From Bacteroides sedimenti (GTDB taxonomy: Bacteria > Bacteroidota > Bacteroidia > Bacteroidales > Bacteroidaceae): a stretch of DNA of 64,000 nucleotides. Numbering within the stretch: position 1 is the first letter of the stretch; every line of letters begins with the position of its first letter. Both the position numbers and the translations under genes were made by a program. Location: the NCBI RefSeq assembly GCF_040365225.1, contig NZ_AP028055.1:2232001-2296000 (forward strand), in the 5' to 3' direction. The notes under the pieces are model-generated. The model was given only the letters and a program-made list of their open reading frames with translations. It was not told the DNA's origin and searched no databases. Below are positions 8,995 to 18,560 of the stretch, piece after piece.

Positions 8995-11900
8995 TTGAAA
9001 GTATTCAAAATTTACATCACATTATTTCTACTCCTTATTATTAGAGGGGTGTGCGCCAAAGACATCACATTTAACAGACTTACAACCGACGAAGGACTAT
9101 CCCAATTTTCAGTGAATTCAATTTATGAAGATGAGAAGGGATTTATCTGGATTGGAACTAGAGAAGGTTTGAACAGATATAGCGGTAATAGCATAAAAAC
9201 ATTCAAACTGGTCAAAAATGATCCCGGAAGTTTATTTAGTAATACAGTACTGAGAATCGTCGGAGACAAAAAAGGAAAGATTTATTTGTTATGTAACGAT
9301 GGAGTTGCTGAATACAATATTCAGACAGAAAAATTCACGACTCTTCTGGAAGGTGAAATCTCAGCAATCTATTATGCTAACCGCTTATTTATTGGGAAAA
9401 GAAACGAGATTTATTATTATAACGATCAGACCAAAAGTTTTAACCTTTTCTATACAATTGCCGGATCAAACAATAAAATTACCACGCTTTCTCTCGATTC
9501 GGGAAACAAACTCTGGATAGGCACTGATCAAAATGGTGTATATGTTCTCGATAGTCGACGGGTCTTGACTCATCCTATTAAAAAAGGAAATATAACCAGT
9601 ATTTATAAAGACTCTAAAAACGAATTATGGATCGGGAGCTGGGAAAATGGACTTTATCATGTAACTCCGAAAGGGATTACTAATATTACCCACAATCCCT
9701 TATCTGCAAACTCCATTTCTTCAAACTTTGTACGTAGTTGTTGCGAAGATAATCAGGGAAACCTCTGGATTGGAACTTTTAACGGGCTTAACAAGTACGA
9801 TAAAAAAACAAATAGATATACTTTATACACTCCAAATGACAGACCAGGAAGTCTGACAAATCAGTCTATCTGGTGCATAATCAAAGACAGACAAGGTACC
9901 ATCTGGACCGGGACCTATTTCGGAGGAGTCAACTATTTCAATCCCGAATATGAAATCTACAATAAATATGAGGCCACGGAAAAGGAACAAGAAGGCCTCA
10001 GCTCTCCAATTGTCGGAAGAATGGTTGAGGACAAAAATCATAATTTATGGATTGGAACCGAAGGAGGTGGTCTAAACTTCTACGACAGGAAAAAACATAT
10101 ATTCAAATGGTACAAGTCCAACAAAGGCCAAAACGCTATCTCCCAAAGCAATATCAAATCCATTTATTACAATGGGAAAGAGGATATCTTATGGATTGGA
10201 ACCCATTTAGGAGGTTTAAATAAATTTGATATTAGAAAAAGCACATTCACTCACTATCGGGCAAACGAAAACGACCCTACCAGCCTCCCATCTGATATTG
10301 TAAAAGACATTCTTCCCTATAAAGGAGAGTTAATTCTCGGTACACACAACGGAGTCTGTATCTTTAATCCTCAAGACGGAAAATCAAGAAGACTTTTCAC
10401 CAATCAGAAGGATGGTCACCTTATAAAAATGATAACCGACCTATTTATTGATCATCTGGGTATACTCTGGATTGCTGTGCCTGGTGAAGGAGTCTTTTCT
10501 TATAATTTTAAAACAGACAAACTCACAAACTATGTGCACAATTCTCAGAATCCAGCCAGTATCAGCAGTAATAATATCAACTCAATTGTGGAGGACCGCT
10601 ATCATAACCTTTGGTTTGCCACTTCAGGCAGCGGATTGGATCGGTTCAATTATTCAACAAATACATTCGAAAATTTTGATTCTCAAAAAAACGGACTGCT
10701 CAGCGACTGCATCTATGAAATCTTTGAGTCACGACAGAACAAGCTACTTATTATCACCAATCAGGGATTTTCAACTTTCGATTATCAGAAAAAGAGATTT
10801 TACAACTACAATAAGGAAAACGGGTTCCCTTTTACGGCCATTAATGAAAATGCTCTTTACCAGACTACAGATGGTGAAATTTTTATCGGAGGGATCAATG
10901 GGATGATTTCTTTTTACGAGAAAGATCTTAATTTCCAGCCAAAACCCTACAACATTGTTTTCAGCCGTTTAATAGTTAATAATAAAGAGATCCAGGTTGG
11001 TGATGAGTCGGGGATTTTGGAAAGTGCCTTATCTGAAACACAAAAGATAAAGCTAAAACATAGTCAGTCATTCAACATTCAGATTGCTACCACAAACTTC
11101 ATTGCCAGCAACAAAGGAGATATTGAATATCGCTTAAAAGGATTCTCCGACAAATGGATCAGTACTCATGGTAACAACATTCTCACTTATACCAACCTGA
11201 ATCCGGGTAAATACACATTGCTGGTAAGGGTCCATAAGGGAGATGTTATCGGTCCGGAGGCCAAACTGGAAATAGAAATACTTCCACCTTTTTACAAAAC
11301 AATCTGGGCCTATCTCTTATATATTGCAATAGCCAGCACAATAGCTTATTATATCAAAAAGTCTTATAAAGAACGTATCAGACTACAAGAATCATTGAAA
11401 TACGAGCAAAAACACATACAAGATATTGAACTTCTCAACCAATCGAAACTGAGATTTTTTACCAATATTTCTCATGAATTCCGTACCCCATTGACATTGA
11501 TTATCGGGCAGGTAGAGATGTTGCTGCAATATCAGTCTTTCACTCCTGCAATTTACAACAAGGTGTTGGGTATTTACAAAAATAGTGTTCAACTACGTGA
11601 ACTTATTACTGAGTTGCTCGATTTCCGCAAACAGGAACAAGGACATATGAATATTAAAGTGGCACGTCACAACCTGATCAGTTTCCTGAATGAGAACTAC
11701 CTCATTTTCCTGGAATATGCCAATTCCAAACAGATCAATCTCCAGTTCAACAAAAGTACTGATAGCCTCGAGGTTTGGTTTGACCTAAAGCAGATGCAAA
11801 AAGTGATCAATAATCTTTTGTCAAATGCATTTAAGCATACTGAGGCAGAAGGAAATATTTCAATTACAGTTAAGCAATCCGAAAACCGGGCTGTAATAGA

Positions 11901-13044
11901 AGTAAAAGATAGTGGAAGAGGTATTGATCCCAAAGAGATTGATAAGATTTTCAACCGATTCTATCAAACCGAAATTATGGAGTCAGATGTAAACTACGTA
12001 GGAACAGGCATTGGTCTGGCCCTGACCAAAGGTATAATAGACCTCCATCACGGTACCGTTGAGGTGAATAGCGAAATAAACAAAGGCACTACATTTACCA
12101 TTAAGCTCAGACTAGGAAATGAACATTTCAATCACGATCAGATACTGATTAAAGAAGAGCTTCAGGAAGAGGCTGAGATCGAACAACCTGAGAGCGAACT
12201 TCACTTTGAACAAGAAGCGCTGGAAGAATCAAGGAAGAACCGTATCCGAAATTCTAAGATGCTCATTGTGGAGGATAATGAAAGTCTGAGAAATATGCTG
12301 GTGAATATCTTCGACACTTTCTATGAAGTTATTTCGGCTGCAGATGGTGAAGAGGGACTTCAAAAGGCCAGAAGTGAAATGCCAAATATTATTCTGAGCG
12401 ACGTGATGATGCCCAAACTATCAGGTACGGAACTGTGCAAACAACTCAAGGCCGACTTTGACACTTGTCATATTCCGGTAGTGTTGCTCACTGCCCGGAC
12501 AGCAATCGAGCATAACCTGGAAGGGCTCCGTATTGGTGCCGATGATTATATCACTAAACCGTTTAATATCAACATACTAGTTTCAAGGTGCAATAATCTT
12601 GTAAACAGCCGTCTTCTTTTACAGGAAAAGTTCAGTAAACAGCCTCAGGCCTTTGCACAAATTCTGGCAACCAACCCTATCGACAAGGATCTTATTGACA
12701 AAGCTATGAAGATCATTGATCGCCATCTGGACGACACAGAATTCAACGTGAATACATTTGCAAAAGAAATAGGTATTGCACGCACCAATCTGTTTGCAAA
12801 AATCAAAGCCATCACCGGGCAAACTCCGAACGATTTCATCCTGACTGTTCGCCTCAAGAAAGGAGCGCTGTTACTTCGAAATAATCCGGAGCTGAACATC
12901 TCTGAGATTTCCGATCGCATCGGATTCAGCTCATCCAGGTATTTCAGCAAATGTTTTAAAGATGTGTACCATGTCAGTCCGCTCTTATATCGAAAAGGAT
13001 CAGCAGGGGAAGAGGGAGAAGAAGATCTTACTCTGGAAGAGTAA
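8995..13044 (+). CDS. Hybrid two-component sensor/regulator (HTCS)
   Basis: This one-piece sensor kinase and transcription factor of 1349 residues is the usual local regulator of Bacteroides glycan loci. A signal peptide (residues 1-21) leads into two beta-propellers built of reg_prop repeats (recurring LWIGT motifs, about residues 30-670), then a Y_Y_Y domain that in known homologues binds oligosaccharide. One membrane segment lies near residues 768-787. The cytoplasmic part has a HisKA domain with phosphorylated His827 (NISHEFRTPLTL), an HATPase domain with GTGIGLAL, a receiver with Asp1136 (LSDVMMP) and a C-terminal AraC-type HTH. The start is TTG at 8995: it opens the signal peptide, the frame is closed upstream by a stop at 8980, and no ATG lies before the propeller. 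Upstream is a terminator, so it is transcribed on its own. It probably controls the PL8, sulfatase and SusCD genes. Confidence 0.95.
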   Translation: MKVFKIYITLFLLLIIRGVCAKDITFNRLTTDEGLSQFSVNSIYEDEKGFIWIGTREGLNRYSGNSIKTFKLVKNDPGSLFSNTVLRIVGDKKGKIYLLCNDGVAEYNIQTEKFTTLLEGEISAIYYANRLFIGKRNEIYYYNDQTKSFNLFYTIAGSNNKITTLSLDSGNKLWIGTDQNGVYVLDSRRVLTHPIKKGNITSIYKDSKNELWIGSWENGLYHVTPKGITNITHNPLSANSISSNFVRSCCEDNQGNLWIGTFNGLNKYDKKTNRYTLYTPNDRPGSLTNQSIWCIIKDRQGTIWTGTYFGGVNYFNPEYEIYNKYEATEKEQEGLSSPIVGRMVEDKNHNLWIGTEGGGLNFYDRKKHIFKWYKSNKGQNAISQSNIKSIYYNGKEDILWIGTHLGGLNKFDIRKSTFTHYRANENDPTSLPSDIVKDILPYKGELILGTHNGVCIFNPQDGKSRRLFTNQKDGHLIKMITDLFIDHLGILWIAVPGEGVFSYNFKTDKLTNYVHNSQNPASISSNNINSIVEDRYHNLWFATSGSGLDRFNYSTNTFENFDSQKNGLLSDCIYEIFESRQNKLLIITNQGFSTFDYQKKRFYNYNKENGFPFTAINENALYQTTDGEIFIGGINGMISFYEKDLNFQPKPYNIVFSRLIVNNKEIQVGDESGILESALSETQKIKLKHSQSFNIQIATTNFIASNKGDIEYRLKGFSDKWISTHGNNILTYTNLNPGKYTLLVRVHKGDVIGPEAKLEIEILPPFYKTIWAYLLYIAIASTIAYYIKKSYKERIRLQESLKYEQKHIQDIELLNQSKLRFFTNISHEFRTPLTLIIGQVEMLLQYQSFTPAIYNKVLGIYKNSVQLRELITELLDFRKQEQGHMNIKVARHNLISFLNENYLIFLEYANSKQINLQFNKSTDSLEVWFDLKQMQKVINNLLSNAFKHTEAEGNISITVKQSENRAVIEVKDSGRGIDPKEIDKIFNRFYQTEIMESDVNYVGTGIGLALTKGIIDLHHGTVEVNSEINKGTTFTIKLRLGNEHFNHDQILIKEELQEEAEIEQPESELHFEQEALEESRKNRIRNSKMLIVEDNESLRNMLVNIFDTFYEVISAADGEEGLQKARSEMPNIILSDVMMPKLSGTELCKQLKADFDTCHIPVVLLTARTAIEHNLEGLRIGADDYITKPFNINILVSRCNNLVNSRLLLQEKFSKQPQAFAQILATNPIDKDLIDKAMKIIDRHLDDTEFNVNTFAKEIGIARTNLFAKIKAITGQTPNDFILTVRLKKGALLLRNNPELNISEISDRIGFSSSRYFSKCFKDVYHVSPLLYRKGSAGEEGEEDLTLEE

Positions 13045-13132
13045 CAGATTACAACCTCAACTGATAACCTGATCTGAATGATCTCCGCGTTTCGTTCTTA
13101 ATCTCGACACCCATTCATAGCTCATCATACAG

Positions 13133-13160
13133 GCCTGTATCTTAATCAGATACAGGCTTT
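13133..13160 (+). terminator. Intrinsic terminator after HTCS
   Basis: GCCTGTATC at 13133-13141 pairs with GATACAGGC at 13149-13157 around a 7-base loop, followed by a short T stretch (TTTGTT). It lies 88 bases after the HTCS stop. Confidence 0.75.
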
Positions 13161-13163
13161 GTT

Positions 13164-13247
13164 ACTATGTACACGAATAAATGTACAAATTTGCACATTA
13201 TATGAACAAAATACGAAATACTCTCCGCCGACAACTGCATAGTTTTG
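13164..13247 (+). promoter_or_regulatory. Candidate promoter/operator of the beta-helix gene
   Basis: A Bacteroidetes-type -7 box TAGTTTTG lies at 13240-13247, 37 bases before the start codon; no clear -33 TTTG was found at the right distance. Upstream are two TGTACA cores (ACTATGTACA at 13164-13173 and ATGTACAAAT at 13181-13190). The 13-mer CGACAACTGCATA at 13229-13241 recurs exactly at 47425-47437, upstream of a PL8 lyase gene. These are candidate HTCS-bound sites; this is inference from sequence sharing only. Confidence 0.4.
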
Positions 13248-13284
13248 CATCAAAGTTATTTTGTTATACTTAAAATATGCCAAT

Positions 13285-14871
13285 ATGAAAAAATTATTAC
13301 TCATTATTATGGCCGTTGCTTTCTCCTATTCTGCCAGTGCAGAATCAAAGAACGGAATTGTTTATGTTAAAGCAGGTGGTACAGGTGCCGGTACCTCATG
13401 GAGTGATGCGAAAGGAGATATCCAAGCTGCAATCAATGATGCCGCAGCAGATTTCACCGCACGAAAAGATGTATGGGTTGCATCAGGAGAATATTCAATC
13501 TCTACAGCAATCTTGCTTGCAGACAGCGTTAATGTATATGGAGGTTTCGCAGGAACAGAGAGTTCAGTAAACGACCGTGTAAAATCAAGCTCTAAAGCCT
13601 GGGACTTTGCCAATACAACCATTTTGAAAGGAAATGGACAACGACTGATCGAAACAAAAGCTGTGTTCGATCTGGAAACAATCGTTGACGGATTTACCAT
13701 GACTGGCGGTAACGGAACTGGTAGCCAGCTGACCAATGCCGGTGGTGCCATTGTAATGCGTGGCAATACAACTGTGAAAAACTGTATTATCAAGGGTAAT
13801 ACTGCAACTGGAAATGGTGGAGCTGTTAACATGACAGGTGGAACGCTGAAGGATTCATATATTGCAGAGAATACCGGTGGAGCTGGTGGAGCTGTTTATA
13901 GTAATCCAGCCACATCAACCCCTGCACTTATTTATGCTTGTATCATTGAAAAGAATCTAGCCAATGGTACCGGAGGTGGTGGTGCTATCCGTGCACAAGG
14001 TACAGCATCACAAACTTACATGGGTAATTTGCTTATCATCAACAATCAGGCTAAATCAACTGTATTGAACGCAGGAGGGGCACTATACTTTAACAGCGTG
14101 AACTGCCATATCTCAAACAGCGTGATTGCAAACAACTCCGGAAGTAATGTAATCTACATGAATGGAGGAGAAATGGGAAATTCAACTGTTGTTAACAACA
14201 TAGGAGGCATTTATTGCGCCAGTACAACTGCGGCTATCAATCTTGGCAACAATGTAGTATGGGGATGTGTTACAACCGATGGAACTACTGCAACTGGTAT
14301 CTCCGGAACAGGAAGTGCAGCCTGCGTAGTAAGCAACAATGCTACATACACCAGTATTCCAGCGGCCTATACTGCATCAAACAACATAACATTGCCTTCA
14401 AACAACACCAATGGTGAAACTGATGGTAAAATGGGACCCGACTTTGTTAAGGTTACAACTTTCAAAGGTGCAACAGATGATGTAGCCCTTATAGAGGAAA
14501 TTCACACTGCAAACTGGGCATTAAAAACAGGCTCTCCGCTTATTGATAAAGGAATGACTATCGCATCCATACCTGATGATATTGCCGGAACCACTCGTCC
14601 TCAAGGCAGTGCTTACGATATTGGTGCTTATGAATATACAGCCGGAACGGGTATTCAGAATAATACTGCAGACAATGGAGCGATTATCTATACAGAAGGT
14701 AAGAATGTATATATTTTAAATGCAAACGGAATTAAGGTAGAAATATATAATATCACAGGACAACTGGTAAAAAGTGTAATCGCCGGAGATCAAAATCTGA
14801 CAATTGATCAACCCGGAATCTACATTGTGAAATGTGGTAATTATGCACAAAAAATTCAGGTTGCCCGCTAG
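13285..14871 (+). CDS. Secreted right-handed beta-helix protein with sorting-like tail
   Basis: This 528-residue exported protein is of uncertain activity. The ATG at 13285 is preferred over an upstream TTG at 13261 because it opens a classic signal peptide (MKKLLLIIMAVAFSYSASA). The mature N-terminus (GGTGAGTSWSDAKGDIQAAI) is the typical start of parallel beta-helix proteins, and the middle shows repeated GG[AG]/VxN turns over about residues 120-340. YDIGAYEYT near residue 450 is the end motif of such domains. The last 70 or so residues (VEIYNITGQLVKS, then GIYIVKC) look like a type IX secretion C-terminal sorting domain. Beta-helix folds include polysaccharide lyases and glycan-binding proteins, so a role on the same glycosaminoglycan is plausible, but no catalytic residues were recognised. 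It is a single-gene unit between two hairpins, convergent with a PL8 gene. Confidence 0.8.
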   Translation: MKKLLLIIMAVAFSYSASAESKNGIVYVKAGGTGAGTSWSDAKGDIQAAINDAAADFTARKDVWVASGEYSISTAILLADSVNVYGGFAGTESSVNDRVKSSSKAWDFANTTILKGNGQRLIETKAVFDLETIVDGFTMTGGNGTGSQLTNAGGAIVMRGNTTVKNCIIKGNTATGNGGAVNMTGGTLKDSYIAENTGGAGGAVYSNPATSTPALIYACIIEKNLANGTGGGGAIRAQGTASQTYMGNLLIINNQAKSTVLNAGGALYFNSVNCHISNSVIANNSGSNVIYMNGGEMGNSTVVNNIGGIYCASTTAAINLGNNVVWGCVTTDGTTATGISGTGSAACVVSNNATYTSIPAAYTASNNITLPSNNTNGETDGKMGPDFVKVTTFKGATDDVALIEEIHTANWALKTGSPLIDKGMTIASIPDDIAGTTRPQGSAYDIGAYEYTAGTGIQNNTADNGAIIYTEGKNVYILNANGIKVEIYNITGQLVKSVIAGDQNLTIDQPGIYIVKCGNYAQKIQVAR

Positions 14872-14894
14872 GTTTGTTTTCAATGGTTAATTAT

Positions 14895-14934
14895 AAAAGA
14901 GGCTGTTCCTTTACTTTGGAACAGCCTCTTTTTT
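14895..14934. terminator. Bidirectional terminator between beta-helix and PL8 genes
   Basis: A 15-bp perfect stem (AAAAGAGGCTGTTCC at 14895-14909 with its complement at 14918-14932) encloses an 8-base loop and is flanked by A and T runs on both sides. It serves the plus-strand beta-helix gene and the convergent minus-strand PL8 gene. Confidence 0.92.
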
Positions 14935-15039
14935 GGTATCCATAACCTGTGATTACCACATAATAGAACAGCCTAAATATCTCAGAGCTTCAAACTCCTC
15001 TTATCGAATCTCCTTTCTGGGTATATCGTGCGATATATT

Positions 15040-18000
15040 CTACCACATCAGTTTACTTCCCAGAATCTCTCCTTTACTTTCAATTGCCCGGATAAGATAG
15101 AGGCCGGGAGCAAAATCGGCAGCATTAATCATTACGCCATTATCGGTTTGCGAAAGCTTTCCTTCGAGTGGAATCCTGACACCCGAAGAATTGTACAATT
15201 CAATAGAGTAATTATTTGATGTTCCGGGAATGATTACCGAAACAGAAAGATTGCTCTTATCAGCCTTCACTGTCAGTTTTCGTTTTGCATCTACAACCGG
15301 TTTTATAGAAGAGAGCACAGACGAAAAGGTCAATCTGGTTTTCAACCCATCTTTCAGACGGACTGAAACAGTTGTAACATCGGGCTGACTGTTATCAACG
15401 TTTTCCACTGATTCAGGGACTGTTTCCAATGTCCATTTCCCTTTCAATGTTACGGTGATTAGCTGTTCATTCATCACATCCGGCAAAGCAATATCAAGGG
15501 TTAACTGATTAAGCTCTGTACTCTCACGGGAAATCAGCAGGCAGGAATGATCTACTTTGGTAACGGGCGTGCCCAATGAAACAAGATTTGCCTGAGCATC
15601 AAATACGGCATAAGCAGTGGTCTTACTGTTTTCCAGACGGAGAATATGCGCAGCATTATCCTGCTGCAATACGGTATAAGGTAAACGATGATTCAGCTGG
15701 TCGGCCAGCAGTTTCATCCCTGTCGCTGTCTGATTAGGAGCCACTACAAACTGATAGCTATCTCCCCCTACCTTTGAAGAGTGAGTGAGCCAGGCTTTCG
15801 CCACCGGATTGGTGATCATCGGGAAATTCTCGGGCAAGGTTGTGTAATCAATGTAAGGGTCCGGAGTCGATTGGGTGCCTTTCACCACATGAAGAGTACC
15901 TGCATATGACGGTATATAGTATCCCGTCCCGGCAGGAGTCAGCAACCAGAAAGGATTGCCCGACAATGGGTAATCGGCATCCTGTTCATTATTGGCCGCC
16001 ACCTCACTGTTAAGGAAAAGAGAGCCGGTATACGAACTTAATATGTTCTGGAAAAGATTGGTTGCCACCACCTTGTTCATTCCGGAATTAAAATTAATAT
16101 TGCTTCCCAGACAAATCAGCAGACTGTCGCAAGCAAAGACACTCTTCTTAAATGTCAGGCCCGTAGGGGTATAACGATATGCCGGACCTCCCCAAGTATT
16201 TATCGGATCTTCTTTGAAGTCAATTGCAAATATACCACAATCTCCGCCGGACAGACTACCTGCAAAATTATTGGATTGGTACTCATCGGCTCTTGGCAAA
16301 CGACTCACACTCTCCTGCCCTCCCGGATTCAGTTCTTTCCAGGAAGTATGCACGGTTGTTGTACCCGGCACCACATTCCAGTCCCATCCATAATTAGTAG
16401 GATACCCGCTTGAAGAGAGTCCACCTGAACGATTATATAATACCTCCGTTGTGCCGTAACTCTGATAGCGTCCAAAACGGTTTGCATTCGAGTATATTTC
16501 TGTTCCCCAAAAGTCAGAAGAGAGGCCACGCATGGTTACTGTGTAGTCTTTATTCCGAAATACTCCCATATTTCCATAGTTCATCTGGTAAAAGCCATTC
16601 AAGTCAGCAGCTTTATCCGTGAATAAGCTTCCCGGATAAAAGAACTTGCAAAGTGCTGCCACCTGAGAATCATAAGAAGTTCCTGTCACATCACCACCAA
16701 TATAAGCGAGAGATTCGAGACCTTTCTGAGAAACACCCGCTGTCAGGTTAAAGGGGCCTCTACCGCACTGTGCATTCGAATAAAATGCCGAGCTTCCGCT
16801 TGTAACACATTGCAGATAATGAGTTGTCACAAACTTACGCACATTCTCGTATGCACTAAGTCCTATCCTGAAAGAGCTTCCTTTCAACACTGCCACCTGG
16901 TTTATCCAGGTTTGAAAGCCATACATATAAGAATTATGCATCGCCCCATGATGGAAACCAAGCCCATCAGGTTTTATAACCCCTACCTCACCACTTCTCA
17001 GTTCAGTCATCCTTTCCAGAAACCTGACAATGTGCCTTAGTTCCGATGCTCTTTCCGGAGCCGTTGGAAAGTAAGAAGCCAGGTTATAATAGAATTGCGA
17101 TTTAACGTGAACCTGGTCCAGCGTAACCAGTTCGGGTCTATGTTCATTGTAGATATACCCATAATTATAACACCAGCTTAGCAGCTGAAGCACCCTTTTC
17201 TTCAGGTTCACCCCTGGATGAGTGCTATCATACTCCTCATAGATTGGCATTGCATACAGAAACCCTTTCGCAAACTCCCGGCAAGGAGTATAGTTGCTCG
17301 ATTGCATTCCTACCGGACCTCCTCCGGGAGAAACCCCATAATCCAACAGATAACGTGTCAGCTTCAGTAAATTATCCTTAGCCGTAGTGTTTGCTTTGTC
17401 TATAGCTGCATACGCCAGCGATGCCACATAATAGGCACTATTATAAGCTTGTTCGGGAGTATACACAAGCCAGGACGAGCTGGCGTTAATCCCTCCGTCG
17501 GCTGTTTCTGTTATATTCCTGTCATTTACAAATGTAGTTGCCTCTGCCAGCTTGCTCTCATACGTCTTAACGCTTATGTTCCGATAGTTTGCCAGAACGG
17601 CATCTACCTCAGCAACCTGCTGGCCGGTCACCGGGATTGAATCCTTTTCATTCATGGTCCGCGAATAAGCCTCCATAAAGTAAATATTCAGATTTGATCT
17701 GTCGGGGAAATATCCGGCACGGTAATCAGTAATCATCTGAGGTCCCAGGTGACAGATATAAAAATTATTATTCGATGTAGCCGCACTGTTACTTGCCGAA
17801 GTGCAGATTCCATCCAACCATAATGTTTGAGTGCTGCCGGTTTCTGAAGGCAGATAGGTTATTTCAATACGAGTGAAGTTCTGAGTTACATACTTGCCGA
17901 AGTCCTGATAGATATAACGTTGAAAGGGCACCCATCCCTGGTAATTCAGATCGTGCCTGCCTTCACATATTTTTGTTGAACCATTATAGAATGTAACAAG

Positions 18001-18366
18001 CAGTTTGTCGTTACTAGGTTTCAGACAATATATCGGGATATAGACCACCTTTCCGTAAGATATGTTATAGCCTGGATATTTCTTTGAATAATCCAGTACT
18101 AGTTTTGCACCACCGTTCGCCTGCCACTTCAAAGCTTGTGTTCCTTCCCGGGCATGCTCCTTGCTCAATGAGATGGTGCTATTCGAAGCCGACCAGTAAT
18201 CACTTTCCATCGTTGTCTCCTCAAAATAAAAAAGCGTTTTCTGTGCCTTTACCGGCATAAAACAGGTAAATAGAAGCAGTGAAAGCACAACTGAATGCCT
18301 TCCCAAACCGCTTCTTTTCGCTAGGTCGGTTAAAATTGCAGTAAGATATCTTTTTCTGTTTTTCAT
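15040..18366 (-). CDS. PL8 family polysaccharide lyase with C-terminal sorting-like domain
   Basis: This 1108-residue protein is of the PL8 family, which eliminates across the uronic acid bond in chondroitin sulfate or hyaluronan. ATG at 18366 is preferred to the TTG ten codons upstream because it places the signal peptide (ending MPVKAQ) properly. An N-terminal carbohydrate-binding beta domain (about 30-180) precedes the alpha/alpha toroid with FHHGAMHNSYMYG (His472-His473, then the presumed catalytic Tyr), and the C-terminal sandwiches follow with EIYSNANRFGRYQSYG. The usual GRHP loop of the family reads GRGP here, and YPAY reads HNSY, so it is the most divergent of the three PL8 proteins in the window and its specificity may differ. 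The last 70 or so residues (IELYNSSGVRI, then FAPGLYLIRAIE) resemble a type IX secretion sorting domain, as in the facing beta-helix protein. It diverges from a sulfatase pair. Confidence 0.9.
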   Translation of the reverse strand: MKNRKRYLTAILTDLAKRSGLGRHSVVLSLLLFTCFMPVKAQKTLFYFEETTMESDYWSASNSTISLSKEHAREGTQALKWQANGGAKLVLDYSKKYPGYNISYGKVVYIPIYCLKPSNDKLLVTFYNGSTKICEGRHDLNYQGWVPFQRYIYQDFGKYVTQNFTRIEITYLPSETGSTQTLWLDGICTSASNSAATSNNNFYICHLGPQMITDYRAGYFPDRSNLNIYFMEAYSRTMNEKDSIPVTGQQVAEVDAVLANYRNISVKTYESKLAEATTFVNDRNITETADGGINASSSWLVYTPEQAYNSAYYVASLAYAAIDKANTTAKDNLLKLTRYLLDYGVSPGGGPVGMQSSNYTPCREFAKGFLYAMPIYEEYDSTHPGVNLKKRVLQLLSWCYNYGYIYNEHRPELVTLDQVHVKSQFYYNLASYFPTAPERASELRHIVRFLERMTELRSGEVGVIKPDGLGFHHGAMHNSYMYGFQTWINQVAVLKGSSFRIGLSAYENVRKFVTTHYLQCVTSGSSAFYSNAQCGRGPFNLTAGVSQKGLESLAYIGGDVTGTSYDSQVAALCKFFYPGSLFTDKAADLNGFYQMNYGNMGVFRNKDYTVTMRGLSSDFWGTEIYSNANRFGRYQSYGTTEVLYNRSGGLSSSGYPTNYGWDWNVVPGTTTVHTSWKELNPGGQESVSRLPRADEYQSNNFAGSLSGGDCGIFAIDFKEDPINTWGGPAYRYTPTGLTFKKSVFACDSLLICLGSNINFNSGMNKVVATNLFQNILSSYTGSLFLNSEVAANNEQDADYPLSGNPFWLLTPAGTGYYIPSYAGTLHVVKGTQSTPDPYIDYTTLPENFPMITNPVAKAWLTHSSKVGGDSYQFVVAPNQTATGMKLLADQLNHRLPYTVLQQDNAAHILRLENSKTTAYAVFDAQANLVSLGTPVTKVDHSCLLISRESTELNQLTLDIALPDVMNEQLITVTLKGKWTLETVPESVENVDNSQPDVTTVSVRLKDGLKTRLTFSSVLSSIKPVVDAKRKLTVKADKSNLSVSVIIPGTSNNYSIELYNSSGVRIPLEGKLSQTDNGVMINAADFAPGLYLIRAIESKGEILGSKLMW

Positions 18367-18431
18367 GGGTATTGAATATTTTTCTTTCGTAAACAAAGAA
18401 ACATCTTCTTTGCGATATCTACTGAACAGAA

Positions 18432-18460
18432 TCGTACAGAAAAGATCTTTTTCCGTACGA
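18432..18460. promoter_or_regulatory. Inverted repeat in PL8/sulfatase divergent region
   Basis: TCGTACAGAAAAGA at 18432-18445 faces TCTTTTTCCGTACGA at 18446-18460, a near-perfect inverted repeat with TCGTAC at both outer ends. A further ACTATGTACA follows at 18460-18469 and is identical to 13164-13173. The left half (ACTGAACAGAATCGTACA) resembles the sequence at 47431-47447. Its placement between a PL8 gene and sulfatase genes suggests a dimeric regulator site, perhaps for the HTCS. Confidence 0.45.
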
Positions 18461-18521
18461 CTATGTACAATAATGGCATCAACTATGAATATTATTGCCT
18501 TCCTTTTTGGATATCAGAATG

Positions 18522-18529
18522 TAATTTTG
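18522..18529 (+). promoter_or_regulatory. Candidate -7 box upstream of sulfatase pair
   Basis: TAATTTTG matches the Bacteroidetes -7 consensus TAnnTTTG and lies 31 bases before the ATG at 18561. No TTTG lies 19-21 bases further up (one is 12 away), so activation by a regulator bound to the upstream inverted repeat would fit. Confidence 0.4.
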
Positions 18530-18560
18530 TGAACAATAAAAGAATTCAATCTCTAAAATT

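Noticed and set aside
10448..10906. 152-codon plus-strand frame inside the HTCS gene
   Set aside because: It is in another frame of a well-supported gene with continuous beta-propeller repeats.
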